6,028 nt of DNA from Methanomicrobiales archaeon (GCA_013415575.1 JAAEES010000071.1:1-6028); one strand, 5' to 3'; shown: positions 1 to 5,495, counted from the stretch's first letter. Notes: generated by a model not told the origin, from the letters alone. Translations and numbers: made by a program.

Positions 1-240
1 GGCATATGGGCCGGGAAACCCCTGCAGCGCATGAATACAGAATGCAGTGTCATCAACCATCAGCGGCCGATTCAGGGCCTGGTACGCGTACTCCGCTTTC
101 TGGCGTGCGATCTCTCCCACATCCGGGTGCCGGTACTCAGGGATTTCCATCCTGATGTGTTCCACGGCAACAGCAGATCCGAAAAATGCCGCAATCTCTG
201 CTGCTTTATGGGGGTTTGAGGTCACCACCGCGATCTTCAC
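1..240 (-). CDS. rdgB: XTP/dITP diphosphatase (HAM1/RdgB family), N-terminal part, cut by window edge
   Basis: This enzyme hydrolyses non-canonical purine nucleoside triphosphates (ITP, dITP, XTP) to monophosphate and pyrophosphate, cleaning the cytoplasmic nucleotide pool. I translated the minus strand from a GTG at 240; 80 codons are visible and the frame stays open to base 1, so roughly the C-terminal 55% of a typical 180-190-residue protein lies outside. The N terminus MKIAVVTSNPHK carries the family's phosphate-binding T-S-N-x-x-K motif (residues 7-12). Residues 62-80 run VDDTAF...LQGFPGPYA, matching the family's D-S-G-F...ALNGFPG-x-Y-S segment with acidic metal ligands D63 and D64. The usual Ser-Gly after the acidic pair is Thr-Ala here, a mild variation. 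The GTG start overlaps the kae1-bud32 stop as GTGA, which suggests translational coupling; no strong ribosome-binding site precedes it. Identity is confident; activity is inferred. Confidence 0.92.
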   Translation of the reverse strand, partial: MKIAVVTSNPHKAAEIAAFFGSAVAVEHIRMEIPEYRHPDVGEIARQKAEYAYQALNRPLMVDDTAFCIHALQGFPGPYA

Positions 241-1814
241 AGGTACCGCCCACGTTTCTCGATCTCCTGTTCCCGCTGGAGGACGTCCATGGCTCCATCG
301 AATGTCTCGGAATAACCCTCAATGAAGGCCTCCTTCAACACCGGGAAGCGGTCGGTGGTGCTTTCCAGGGTCTGGAACAGGACATGGAGATCCACTCCCC
401 GGGCCTCCAGTTCCGGTGAAACCGCTGATAACCCGAAATCGATCAGGACAACCGTTCCATCGCGCAGCACCATGTTGCTGGTGGTGAGGTCCCCATGTAC
501 GATGCCGGTGGTATGGAGCCGCCCGACCGTCCTTCCAGCCTGACGGAGAGGATCTTCGGAGAGGGCATCACGGAGCAGGATGCCGGAAATGCGCTCCATC
601 ACCAGGGTGTCTCCCGTCACGTCCCGGATCACCGGGGTCGGTACCCCGTATTTCCGGGCTGTTGCGATCAGGCGTGCTTCGGCTCTGGTCCGCTCTGCAA
701 TGAGTCGGGCATCCAGTTCTTTCTGGCGGTACCGCTTGCTGATTCGTCTCTTTTCGACATCCTCCGGGCCAAGGGTAACCACCGCTTCAGCCCCCATCGC
801 ATGGGTCATCTCATTGAGGGGCTCCTGTTTCGTCCAGAGACCGGGATCGTCGTTCCGCCAGGTTACGACCACCTGGTCGGACCGGAACGAGGGGTCCACC
901 TGCGACTGCTCGATGGGGAGAACTCCCCCGCTTTCCAGCATGATCCTGCCGGTGTAGGCGATCATTGCTCCATTATCCCCGAGATATTTTGTCTCGGGTA
1001 CGGACAGGGTTGCCTCCCGGTCCTCGCACATCGTCGCCAGCATCTCCTGGAGCCGGCTGTTCGCCCCCACACCACCCACGAGCAGGACTTCATCTTTTCC
1101 GGTGTGGGCAAGGGCCCGTTCCGTCACTTCCACGCACATGGCAAAAGCAGTCTCCTGGAGGCTGTAGCAGACATCAGCGATCCCGGCCCTGCTGTCCCGG
1201 GCAGCACTCACCAGCCCGGAGAAGGCGAGATCCATTCCCTTCACCGTGTAGGGCAGGTCAATGTACTCGCCACCCTTCGCAAGATCCTCGATCGCCGGGC
1301 CACCGGGATGCGGAAGACCCCGGCTCCGGGCAAACTTGTCGAGCGCGTTGCCGATGCCGATATCGAGAGTCTCCCCGAATATCCGGTAACGCCGGTTCAG
1401 GTACCCGATCACCTGGGTGTTGGCACCACTCGCATACAGGACGATGGGGTCATGGCACCCGGTTGCAAACCTCCCGATCTCCACGTGGGCGACACAGTGA
1501 TTCACGCCCACCAGGGGCACGTTCAGGGCAAGGGCGAGTGATCGGGCAGCGGTTGCCACCGTTCTCAGGCAGGGTCCGAGTCCGGGGCCCTGCGAAAAAG
1601 CCACACCGGTGATGCTGCCGGGATCGGTGAGCACCCGGGAGATAACCTCTTTCATCTCCGAGGCGTGGTGCTGGGCGGCCTCCCGGGGATGTATACCACC
1701 GGCAGGAGGTCGGTAGGGTTTTGAAAAGAGTGAGACGAGGTCGTTATCGAAAACAGCAGCGCTGAGGTTCCAGGCTGTCCCCTCAATCCCAAGGATCTGC
1801 CCAAAAACAGGCAT
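237..1814 (-). CDS. kae1: Bifunctional Kae1-Bud32 fusion: KEOPS tRNA threonylcarbamoyltransferase and its kinase/ATPase
   Basis: This 525-residue protein fuses the two core subunits of KEOPS. The complex transfers threonylcarbamoyl from threonylcarbamoyl-AMP to A37 of ANN-decoding tRNAs, making t6A. Kae1 fills about residues 5-325: LGIEGTAWN (8-16), the metal-binding HCVAH (H106, H110), HPGG (169-172), GGVGAN (247-252) and DNGAMIA with probable metal ligand D280. Bud32, an atypical RIO-like kinase/ATPase, fills about 345-525: the EKRRISKRYR strand with probable nucleotide-contacting K355, the catalytic loop HGDLTTSN (440-447), the metal motif DFGLS (459-463) and a basic KRGRYL tail. The length fits euryarchaeal fusions (about 535 residues in Methanocaldococcus). 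The same frame is open upstream to 1979, but those 55 codons lie over rps27ae and show no family similarity. The ATG at 1814 puts LGIEG at the expected N-terminal position. It lies 7 nt after the rps27ae stop with no good Shine-Dalgarno, so coupling is likely. Confidence 0.96.
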   Translation of the reverse strand: MPVFGQILGIEGTAWNLSAAVFDNDLVSLFSKPYRPPAGGIHPREAAQHHASEMKEVISRVLTDPGSITGVAFSQGPGLGPCLRTVATAARSLALALNVPLVGVNHCVAHVEIGRFATGCHDPIVLYASGANTQVIGYLNRRYRIFGETLDIGIGNALDKFARSRGLPHPGGPAIEDLAKGGEYIDLPYTVKGMDLAFSGLVSAARDSRAGIADVCYSLQETAFAMCVEVTERALAHTGKDEVLLVGGVGANSRLQEMLATMCEDREATLSVPETKYLGDNGAMIAYTGRIMLESGGVLPIEQSQVDPSFRSDQVVVTWRNDDPGLWTKQEPLNEMTHAMGAEAVVTLGPEDVEKRRISKRYRQKELDARLIAERTRAEARLIATARKYGVPTPVIRDVTGDTLVMERISGILLRDALSEDPLRQAGRTVGRLHTTGIVHGDLTTSNMVLRDGTVVLIDFGLSAVSPELEARGVDLHVLFQTLESTTDRFPVLKEAFIEGYSETFDGAMDVLQREQEIEKRGRYL

Positions 1815-1821
1815 CAGACCA

Positions 1822-2001
1822 TTATTTCTTGAACTCGGTGTATCCGCACTTTCCGCACGCGGTCCGGTCGTTGTGCTCGGCCATGACCACACCGGGTCCG
1901 CACCGGGGGCAGAACTTATTTGCCAGCATCGCCTTGCCACTCTCGACCGTGTAGCAGGATGCCCGGCGGGGAGTGGCACTCTTTGCCTTCTTTGCCGCCA
2001 T
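1822..2001 (-). CDS. rps27ae: Small ribosomal subunit protein eS31 (S27Ae)
   Basis: This 59-residue zinc-ribbon protein of the 30S subunit is the archaeal counterpart of the ribosomal half of eukaryotic ubiquitin-S27a, without the ubiquitin part. I read it directly from the minus strand. It begins with a basic MAAKKAKSATPRR tail, and the metal-binding core is CPRC (C31, C34) and CGKC (C49, C52), a C-x2-C-x14-C-x2-C ribbon. It ends YTEFKK, with the GYTEF sequence typical of the family. The ATG at 2001 overlaps the TGA of rps24e by one base (TGATG). A strong AAGGAGGA ribosome-binding site (2018-2011) lies inside the end of rps24e, about 9-10 nt upstream. The pairing with S24e and the KEOPS fusion is a known archaeal arrangement. 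All four cysteines are present, so it is probably a full zinc-binding copy. Confidence 0.96.
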   Translation of the reverse strand: MAAKKAKSATPRRASCYTVESGKAMLANKFCPRCGPGVVMAEHNDRTACGKCGYTEFKK

Positions 2002-2297
2002 CAGGAACCTTCCTCCTTGGGCTTTGGCACTCCGCGGGTCATGAGGAATGCCCGTTCAGTTTTTGTTTTCTGCTCTTCGGTGTCATACACCCGGGCCTTG
2101 CCCGAAAGCTCGGTTTTTCCAAAACCCGTCTTAAACGAGTCAAGCACCAGCAGCTTCTCATTCACGTTCAGGGTTGCCGCCAGTTTGCCGATAACCTGCA
2201 TCCGTGATGGTGTCGCGCCATCAAACCTGAGGGAAAAATCAACCTCCCGCCTGGAGAGGAGTTCATTCCTCGAATCCCTGGTAACCTCACATTCCAT
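2001..2297 (-). CDS. rps24e: Small ribosomal subunit protein eS24 (S24e)
   Basis: This is a 98-residue 30S protein found only in archaea and eukaryotes. The sequence has the family pattern: a short first strand MECEVTRDSRNELLSRREVDFSL, then a T-P-S-R segment (29-32) leading into a helix IGKLAATLNVNEKLLVLDSF, followed by the glycine-rich TGFGKTELSGKARVYD (57-72), the strongest eS24 signature. Length is normal for archaea. The ATG at 2297 is preceded by AGAGGAT (2308-2302), an acceptable ribosome-binding site at 4-5 nt, and by a TATA box at 2334-2327. It is therefore the probable first gene of its own transcript, even though the upstream dephospho-CoA kinase gene ends only 56 bp away. Its stop overlaps the next start. 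The function is structural, and identity is not in doubt. Confidence 0.96.
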   Translation of the reverse strand: MECEVTRDSRNELLSRREVDFSLRFDGATPSRMQVIGKLAATLNVNEKLLVLDSFKTGFGKTELSGKARVYDTEEQKTKTERAFLMTRGVPKPKEEGS

Positions 2298-2326
2298 CGG
2301 TATCCTCTTATTATTCGTTTTCGGAT

Positions 2327-2334
2327 TATTTATA
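2327..2334 (-). promoter_or_regulatory. Candidate TATA box for rps24e-rps27ae-kae1 transcription
   Basis: Read on the minus strand this is TATAAATA, in a clearly AT-rich pocket between two GC-rich genes. Its centre is about 33 bp upstream of the rps24e ATG, which places a start of transcription near 2304-2308 (archaeal TATA centres usually sit about 25-27 bp upstream) and gives a very short leader that begins around the AGAGGAT ribosome-binding site. No terminator-like T-tract is seen in the 56-bp gap, so readthrough from the aIF2 gamma operon is also likely. This would be an internal promoter giving extra expression of the ribosomal proteins. Confidence 0.6.
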
Positions 2335-2353
2335 CCCTAGCCACCCTTCCAGG

Positions 2354-2857
2354 TCATGCGCCGCTTTCTTCCCCCGTGTCAACAAAGTGCGCGAGCATCG
2401 TTCTGGCCTTCTCTTTTGCTTCGGGGGTCACCTCGCAGACCACCACTCCTTCCCCTGGCTGCCCGTAGAGGATGAGGGCCCCGAAGGGGGCGGCGAGGAC
2501 CAGGGGGATGACCGCAAGGTCTTCCTCCCCGTCAACGAGGATCAACACGTCCTGATCCTGCACCGCCCGGTCAAGGGTCTCCAGAAGCTCCCTGGTGAGC
2601 GTCCCTGGCGGATTTTTTGCACAGAGCCTCTTGTGAAAGACGGCCGGAGACCAGTTGAAGGGTGTGCGCATGGTATGGCCATCGATGATGGCGATGCTGG
2701 GGATGACCCCCTGCCTGATAAGGTGGTACGTGACCACGTCACCCACCGTATACACGGTCTTTCCCTCAAGAAGCGGCATGACGTCCTCGCAATCGGCATA
2801 GAGCGTGCCGAACGGTGCTTTGAAAAAATGACGCTTTTCCAGGGGAAGCTCGAGCAT
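2354..2857 (-). CDS. GTP-dependent dephospho-CoA kinase (former DUF359 family)
   Basis: This 167-residue enzyme phosphorylates the 3'-hydroxyl of dephospho-CoA using GTP, the last step of coenzyme A synthesis in archaea. The family was long known only as DUF359 until a Thermococcus member was characterised; it is unrelated to bacterial CoaE. Recognisable blocks are PFGTLY (15-20), the VGDVVT segment (38-43) with acidic D40, IIDG (57-60) followed by the conserved R-T-P-F (64-67), VDGEEDLAVIP (108-118) and YGQPGEGVV (131-139). Length is typical (about 170-190). The ATG at 2857 directly follows the spt4 TGA (TGAATG), with AAGGT inside the end of spt4 as the only ribosome-binding site. It is therefore surely co-transcribed with the information-processing genes above it. 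Function rests on family membership. Confidence 0.92.
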   Translation of the reverse strand: MLELPLEKRHFFKAPFGTLYADCEDVMPLLEGKTVYTVGDVVTYHLIRQGVIPSIAIIDGHTMRTPFNWSPAVFHKRLCAKNPPGTLTRELLETLDRAVQDQDVLILVDGEEDLAVIPLVLAAPFGALILYGQPGEGVVVCEVTPEAKEKARTMLAHFVDTGEESGA

Positions 2858-3067
2858 TCAGCGGACCTTCAGCGCGTACCTTCCGGGAAGGGTAATATTC
2901 ATCTTTTTTGCGATTTCAGAGCGCTGGGGATCGATGATCACGAGATACCCGGTCCAGTCAGTGGAGAGGTTGCTGCTGCCGCATACCGCACAGCTCTCCC
3001 CCTCCACCACCCGGTGACACTCCCTGCAGATCTTCACCATCTTCTTCTTAACGGCCGCCACGCTCAC
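2858..3067 (-). CDS. spt4: Transcription elongation factor Spt4 (RNA polymerase subunit E'')
   Basis: Spt4 is a small zinc protein that pairs with Spt5/NusG and closes over the RNA polymerase clamp to keep elongation processive. The translated core is CRECHRVVEGESCAVCG, a C-x2-C-x8-C-x2-C zinc ribbon (C14, C17, C26, C29 from the chosen start). Then come WTGYLVIIDPQRSEIAKK and a PGRYALKVR end, the family's W-x-G and ...IDP...SEIA...G-x-YAL-x-V pattern. The start is uncertain. In-frame GTG codons at 3070, 3067 and 3061 and an ATG at 3040 are all possible. The GTG at 3067 has AAGGAG (3080-3075) at 7 nt. The ATG has no ribosome-binding site but would give the common 60-residue core. With a GTG start the gene overlaps rpoE' by 14-23 nt. 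Homologue alignment of the basic VKKK leader would settle it. Confidence 0.93.
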   Translation of the reverse strand: MSVAAVKKKMVKICRECHRVVEGESCAVCGSSNLSTDWTGYLVIIDPQRSEIAKKMNITLPGRYALKVR

Positions 3068-3635
3068 CACCCTTCTCCTTTTCCTTCTCCTTGGCGAGAT
3101 CCTCTTCGAGCCAGCGGGTGGTGCCGAGTCCGGACTGGCGCATGGTCAGACCGATCTTGCTGTCCCGGGGCTCACGTTCGTTCAGGGACAGGGTAACCAC
3201 CCGGGCCCGGATCCCCTCACCGACCGCGATATACCGCTTTGATTCCTGGCATATCAGCCGGGCGTTCTTCTCGTCATAGTTGATGTACTCATCAGAGATC
3301 TGGCTCACGTGGAGCATGGCATCAATCGGCCCGAGGCTTACAAAGGCGCCAAAACTCGTGGTCTCTACCACCAGTCCCTCGATGACTTCCTGGAGGCTGA
3401 GCCGGAGTACAACGGCCTCGAACTCCACGTCATAGTAGACCGCACCATCCCCCGGAACGATCTCTCCCTCGCCCACATCGAGCACCCGGGTCACAGCAAT
3501 GAAGATGCCGATCTCCTTATCGATGCTTCCTTCGAGCTGCTCCTGGAGTACGTCAAGGATGACCTTCCTGAGTTCTTCTCCAAGCCGGTGAGGTGGTACC
3601 CTCACCTTGTCTGCCAGTTTCATCCGGTAATACAT
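3048..3635 (-). CDS. rpoE: RNA polymerase stalk subunit Rpo7 / RpoE' (Rpb7 homologue)
   Basis: This 195-residue protein forms, with Rpo4/RpoF, the stalk of archaeal RNA polymerase, which helps open complex formation and binds the emerging transcript. The N-terminal tip domain covers about 1-80 (MYYRMKLADKVRVPP... with EGEIVPGDGAVYYDVEFEAVV). An S1/OB RNA-binding domain covers about 83-166, shown by EVIEGLVVETTSFGAFVSLGPIDAMLHVSQI, where the G-A-F-V and D-A-M-L-H-V-S features are classic S1. The C terminus is unusual: a charged tail KEKEKEKGGERGGR past the S1 fold. The ATG at 3635 has AGGTGG (3644-3639) overlapping the upstream PIN gene's stop, so it is translated right behind that gene. The next gene starts inside its last codons. 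RpoE' beside Spt4 is the standard euryarchaeal order. Confidence 0.95.
   Translation of the reverse strand: MYYRMKLADKVRVPPHRLGEELRKVILDVLQEQLEGSIDKEIGIFIAVTRVLDVGEGEIVPGDGAVYYDVEFEAVVLRLSLQEVIEGLVVETTSFGAFVSLGPIDAMLHVSQISDEYINYDEKNARLICQESKRYIAVGEGIRARVVTLSLNEREPRDSKIGLTMRQSGLGTTRWLEEDLAKEKEKEKGGERGGR
3071..3092 (-). other. Pure-purine repeat: coding tail of rpoE' and ribosome-loading site of spt4
   Basis: Twenty-two consecutive purines on the minus strand, built from near-repeats of AAGGAGAAGG. They encode the alternating Lys-Glu tail of RpoE' and supply several overlapping Shine-Dalgarno-like cores (AAGGAG) directly before the cluster of possible GTG starts of spt4. The double role is inferred from position. 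Confidence 0.5.
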
Positions 3636-3642
3636 GACCCAC

Positions 3643-4056
3643 CTAGTTCCTGAATAATTCCAGCCGCTGTCTGCCTGAAAGCGATATCACCGGGATCCCC
3701 TTCCCGAGCAGCGCATTCCGGAGACCCCGGTCATTGGTTGCTACCATGCATCCATGCGTGTTCGCATAATATAGGATCTTCTCATCGACCGATCCTTTTT
3801 CACAGCCGCTCTCCACTACCATACACCGCCCGGCAAGGATGAGGGCGGAACGTGCCGCAGCGCCGTCCTTTCCCCGGGAGCAGGCAATGCCACGCAGTTC
3901 TTCCAGCACTTCAGGGAGTATCAATGGTTGGTACGCACCGATAAGATTTCCCAGCGCTTCAAAGACATCGAGCCTGAACTGTACCTGCGCCATCAGCGCA
4001 TTGGCGTCCAGCAGGACCGCTACTCGGTCAGGACTCCCATTCCGATGAGTCGCCAT
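3643..4056 (-). CDS. PIN-domain ribonuclease, Fcf1/Utp24-like (probable rRNA processing)
   Basis: This 137-residue single-domain protein has the four acidic positions expected of a Mg2+-dependent PIN nuclease: D17 in LLDANAL, E52 or E53 in PEVLEEL, D91 in SVDEKI, and D109 in ATNDRGLR. The LLDANALM...VQF start and the T-N-D-R-x-L-R-x-x-L-x-x-x-G-I-P-V end match the archaeal group related to eukaryotic Fcf1/Utp24, which cuts pre-18S rRNA. An rRNA-processing role is inferred from family and from neighbours that encode aIF2 gamma, RNA polymerase and ribosomal proteins. It does not look like a VapBC toxin: no antitoxin gene is adjacent and it is locked inside an essential operon. Its ATG at 4056 lies within aIF2 gamma, overlapping 37 nt. 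No other ATG, GTG or TTG precedes the catalytic D17, so this start is forced. GGGAG lies 4 nt upstream. Confidence 0.9.
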   Translation of the reverse strand: MATHRNGSPDRVAVLLDANALMAQVQFRLDVFEALGNLIGAYQPLILPEVLEELRGIACSRGKDGAAARSALILAGRCMVVESGCEKGSVDEKILYYANTHGCMVATNDRGLRNALLGKGIPVISLSGRQRLELFRN

Positions 4057-5255
4057 CGGGCTCCCAGCTGGCGGCTAATGGCGATCCGTGACCCGATCTC
4101 AGCGCAGACCGGGCGTTTCAGGGTTACCTCGACCTGATCTTTCTTCGCATTGGTCACGACGCCCACGGTGACCGCAGTGCCGACAGACAGCATCAGCGGT
4201 TCGTGGTGCTTCAGCGGCTCTATGGAGAGCTCACTGGTTGCACCGACCACCCGTTCCATGAGGGTGACCTGAAACTTCAGCCGATCCCAGACCGGCGGAA
4301 GGGCCCCGACATGTCCGGCGACCTGGCCGGCCAGGGCATCGCTCTTGGTCAGGGCCGGATCCAGCTTGGTGCCGATGCCAAGCAGCCCTCCGGGAGTTGC
4401 CTCAGCAACTTTCTTTGACCCTGCATTGATGGTGGTGATCTTTGTGGTGATCGGCTCCCACCGGATCTTGTTCTCTGCCTGAACCTGCCGTCCGGGACGG
4501 ATCTCGATATCTTCGCCCTCCTTGAGAAGGCCGCGTATCAGGGATCCACCGATGACCCCGCCTTTGACATCACGCCAGTTTGATCCCGGTTTATTGATGT
4601 CGAACGAACGGGCGACGAGCATGACCGGGGCCGCATCAGGATCCCGCACCGATTCAGGGATGGTGACATCGAGAGCCTCGATGAGAGCCCCGATATTGAT
4701 CGATTTCTGGGCTGAAACCGGTATGATGGGGGCATTCTCCGCAACCGTTCCCTTCACAAACGCCTTGATCTGTTCGTAGTGCCTGAGGGCGTCCTTCTGG
4801 GAGACCACGTCGATTTTATTCTGGACGATCACGATCTTCGTGATCCCGACCAGCTCAAGGGCCATCAGGTGCTCCTTTGTCTGCGGCTGCGGACAGGGTT
4901 CATTGGCAGCTATCACCAGCATAGCCCCGTCCATGAGCGCCGAGCCTGAGAGCATGGTGGCCATGAGCGTCTCGTGCCCGGGTGCATCGACAAAGGAGAT
5001 CGATCGGAAGGGGACCCCCTTTCCACCGCAGGCCGGACATTCAGGCCTGGTGGAATAGCCATCGGTGCCGCTGCACTGTTCACACCGGTAGAATGTCGCA
5101 TCGGCGTACCCGAGGCGGATCGAAATACCCCGTTTTATTTCCTCACTGTGGCGATCCGTCCACGCCTCGGTCATGCCGTATACCAGCGTCGTCTTCCCGT
5201 GGTCTACGTGGCCTACGACCCCGATGTTGACGCTTGGAATGGTAACATCACGCAA
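4020..5255 (-). CDS. eif2g: Translation initiation factor aIF2 gamma subunit (GTPase)
   Basis: The core subunit of heterotrimeric aIF2, it carries Met-initiator tRNA to the 30S subunit as a GTP complex and may also shield mRNA 5' ends. It has 411 residues, the usual length. The GTPase motifs are intact: G1 GHVDHGKT (15-22), switch I KRGISIRLGYAD (41-52), G3 DAPGH (90-94), G4 NKID (146-149) and G5 SAQ (181-183). A zinc knuckle with C58, C61, C73 and C76 sits in the G domain as in other aIF2 gamma proteins. Two beta-barrel domains follow (about 205-411), with PGGLLGIGTKLDP and VGVVTNAKKDQVEVTLKRPVCAEIG as family blocks. The frame is closed by a TGA at 5264-5262, and the only usable start before NIGVVGHVDHG is TTG at 5255, so this is a rare-start gene. 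It heads the operon and overlaps the PIN gene at its 3' end. Confidence 0.96.
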   Translation of the reverse strand: MRDVTIPSVNIGVVGHVDHGKTTLVYGMTEAWTDRHSEEIKRGISIRLGYADATFYRCEQCSGTDGYSTRPECPACGGKGVPFRSISFVDAPGHETLMATMLSGSALMDGAMLVIAANEPCPQPQTKEHLMALELVGITKIVIVQNKIDVVSQKDALRHYEQIKAFVKGTVAENAPIIPVSAQKSINIGALIEALDVTIPESVRDPDAAPVMLVARSFDINKPGSNWRDVKGGVIGGSLIRGLLKEGEDIEIRPGRQVQAENKIRWEPITTKITTINAGSKKVAEATPGGLLGIGTKLDPALTKSDALAGQVAGHVGALPPVWDRLKFQVTLMERVVGATSELSIEPLKHHEPLMLSVGTAVTVGVVTNAKKDQVEVTLKRPVCAEIGSRIAISRQLGARWRLIGMGVLTE

Positions 5256-5265
5256 ATGCGATCAA

Positions 5266-5273
5266 ACCTCCTT
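5266..5273 (-). promoter_or_regulatory. eif2g: Strong Shine-Dalgarno deciding the TTG start of aIF2 gamma
   Basis: Minus-strand AAGGAGGT, a near-perfect match to the archaeal 16S 3' end. Ten nucleotides separate its last base from the TTG at 5255, a little long. Out-of-frame GTG (5251) and ATG (5248) are farther away, at 14 and 17 nt. This supports TTG as the true start. Confidence 0.75.
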
Positions 5274-5290
5274 ATACCATTATAAATGAC

Positions 5291-5300
5291 TATACTTATA
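5291..5300 (-). promoter_or_regulatory. Candidate TATA element for the leftward aIF2 gamma operon
   Basis: Minus strand TATAAGTATA in an AT-rich stretch (5271-5300). Its centre predicts a transcript start near 5270-5273, so the leader would begin at or within the Shine-Dalgarno, uncomfortably short. A second AT-rich match (TTTATAAT, 5287-5280) would place the start at the TTG itself. The region is promoter-like but the exact box is unsure. Confidence 0.4.
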
Positions 5301-5303
5301 CAA

Positions 5304-5320
5304 ACCGGTCAGGAGCCGGT
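5304..5320. repeat. Inverted repeat ACCGG-N6/7-CCGGT in the divergent intergenic region
   Basis: ACCGG (5304-5308) and CCGGT (5316-5320) are exact reverse complements separated by TCAGGAG. The block is bracketed by copies of AAACCG at 5302 and 5321, with a third at 5356. It lies just upstream of the leftward TATA candidate, a place where an operator would act. Function is unknown. Confidence 0.4.
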
Positions 5321-5331
5321 AAACCGTGTTG

Positions 5332-5342
5332 GTGGTGACCAC
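5332..5342. repeat. Perfect 11-bp dyad GTGGTGACCAC
   Basis: The sequence is symmetric about G5337, with five matched pairs on each side. It lies between the two divergent genes, about 77 bp upstream of the aIF2 gamma start. A short perfect dyad of this kind is what a small dimeric regulator would bind, but chance cannot be excluded. Confidence 0.35.
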
Positions 5343-5385
5343 ACATCCTCAATGGAAACCGTATACAGGGTTTTTCTGCCATTTT

Positions 5386-5403
5386 TTGCGGGAGACACCG
5401 CAA
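5386..5403. repeat. Hairpin-forming inverted repeat TTGCGG-N6-CCGCAA
   Basis: A perfect 6-bp stem (5386-5391 with 5398-5403) and a 6-nt loop GAGACA, preceded on the plus strand by a run of six T. The T-run is on the wrong side for a rightward intrinsic terminator, so it is more likely an RNA structure in a leader or a binding site than a stop signal. Confidence 0.35.
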
Positions 5404-5495
5404 CCAGGGAGGCGGACCATCTCATCCAGGTTATTACTCCTGCCCGAATTGATGGTCGTTTTCGTAACACTCTGTATGCTGTCATCCCGGAAAGG

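Noticed and set aside
495..1541. Long plus-strand open frame of 348 codons
   Set aside because: It is the complement shadow of the kae1-bud32 gene in GC-rich coding DNA; the opposite strand carries intact motifs of both domains.
1815..1979. Fifty-five codon N-terminal extension of Kae1-Bud32
   Set aside because: It lies antiphase over rps27ae, has no Kae1-like sequence and would move the conserved LGIEGT motif away from the N terminus.
2387..3196. Plus-strand open frame of 269 codons
   Set aside because: It runs antisense across three well-identified genes (dephospho-CoA kinase, spt4, rpoE') and shows no recognisable domain.
3760..3780. TATATTAT on the minus strand as an internal promoter
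   Set aside because: It encodes the Leu-Tyr-Tyr-Ala of the PIN domain and has no supporting BRE or start site in a suitable place.
3643..4056. PIN protein as a VapC toxin
   Set aside because: No antitoxin-like gene is adjacent, its ends are fused by overlap or a short gap to essential genes, and the motifs fit the Fcf1-like group better.
5381..5403. Hairpin plus T-run as an intrinsic terminator
   Set aside because: The T-run precedes rather than follows the stem on the plus strand, and on the minus strand it becomes an A-run.
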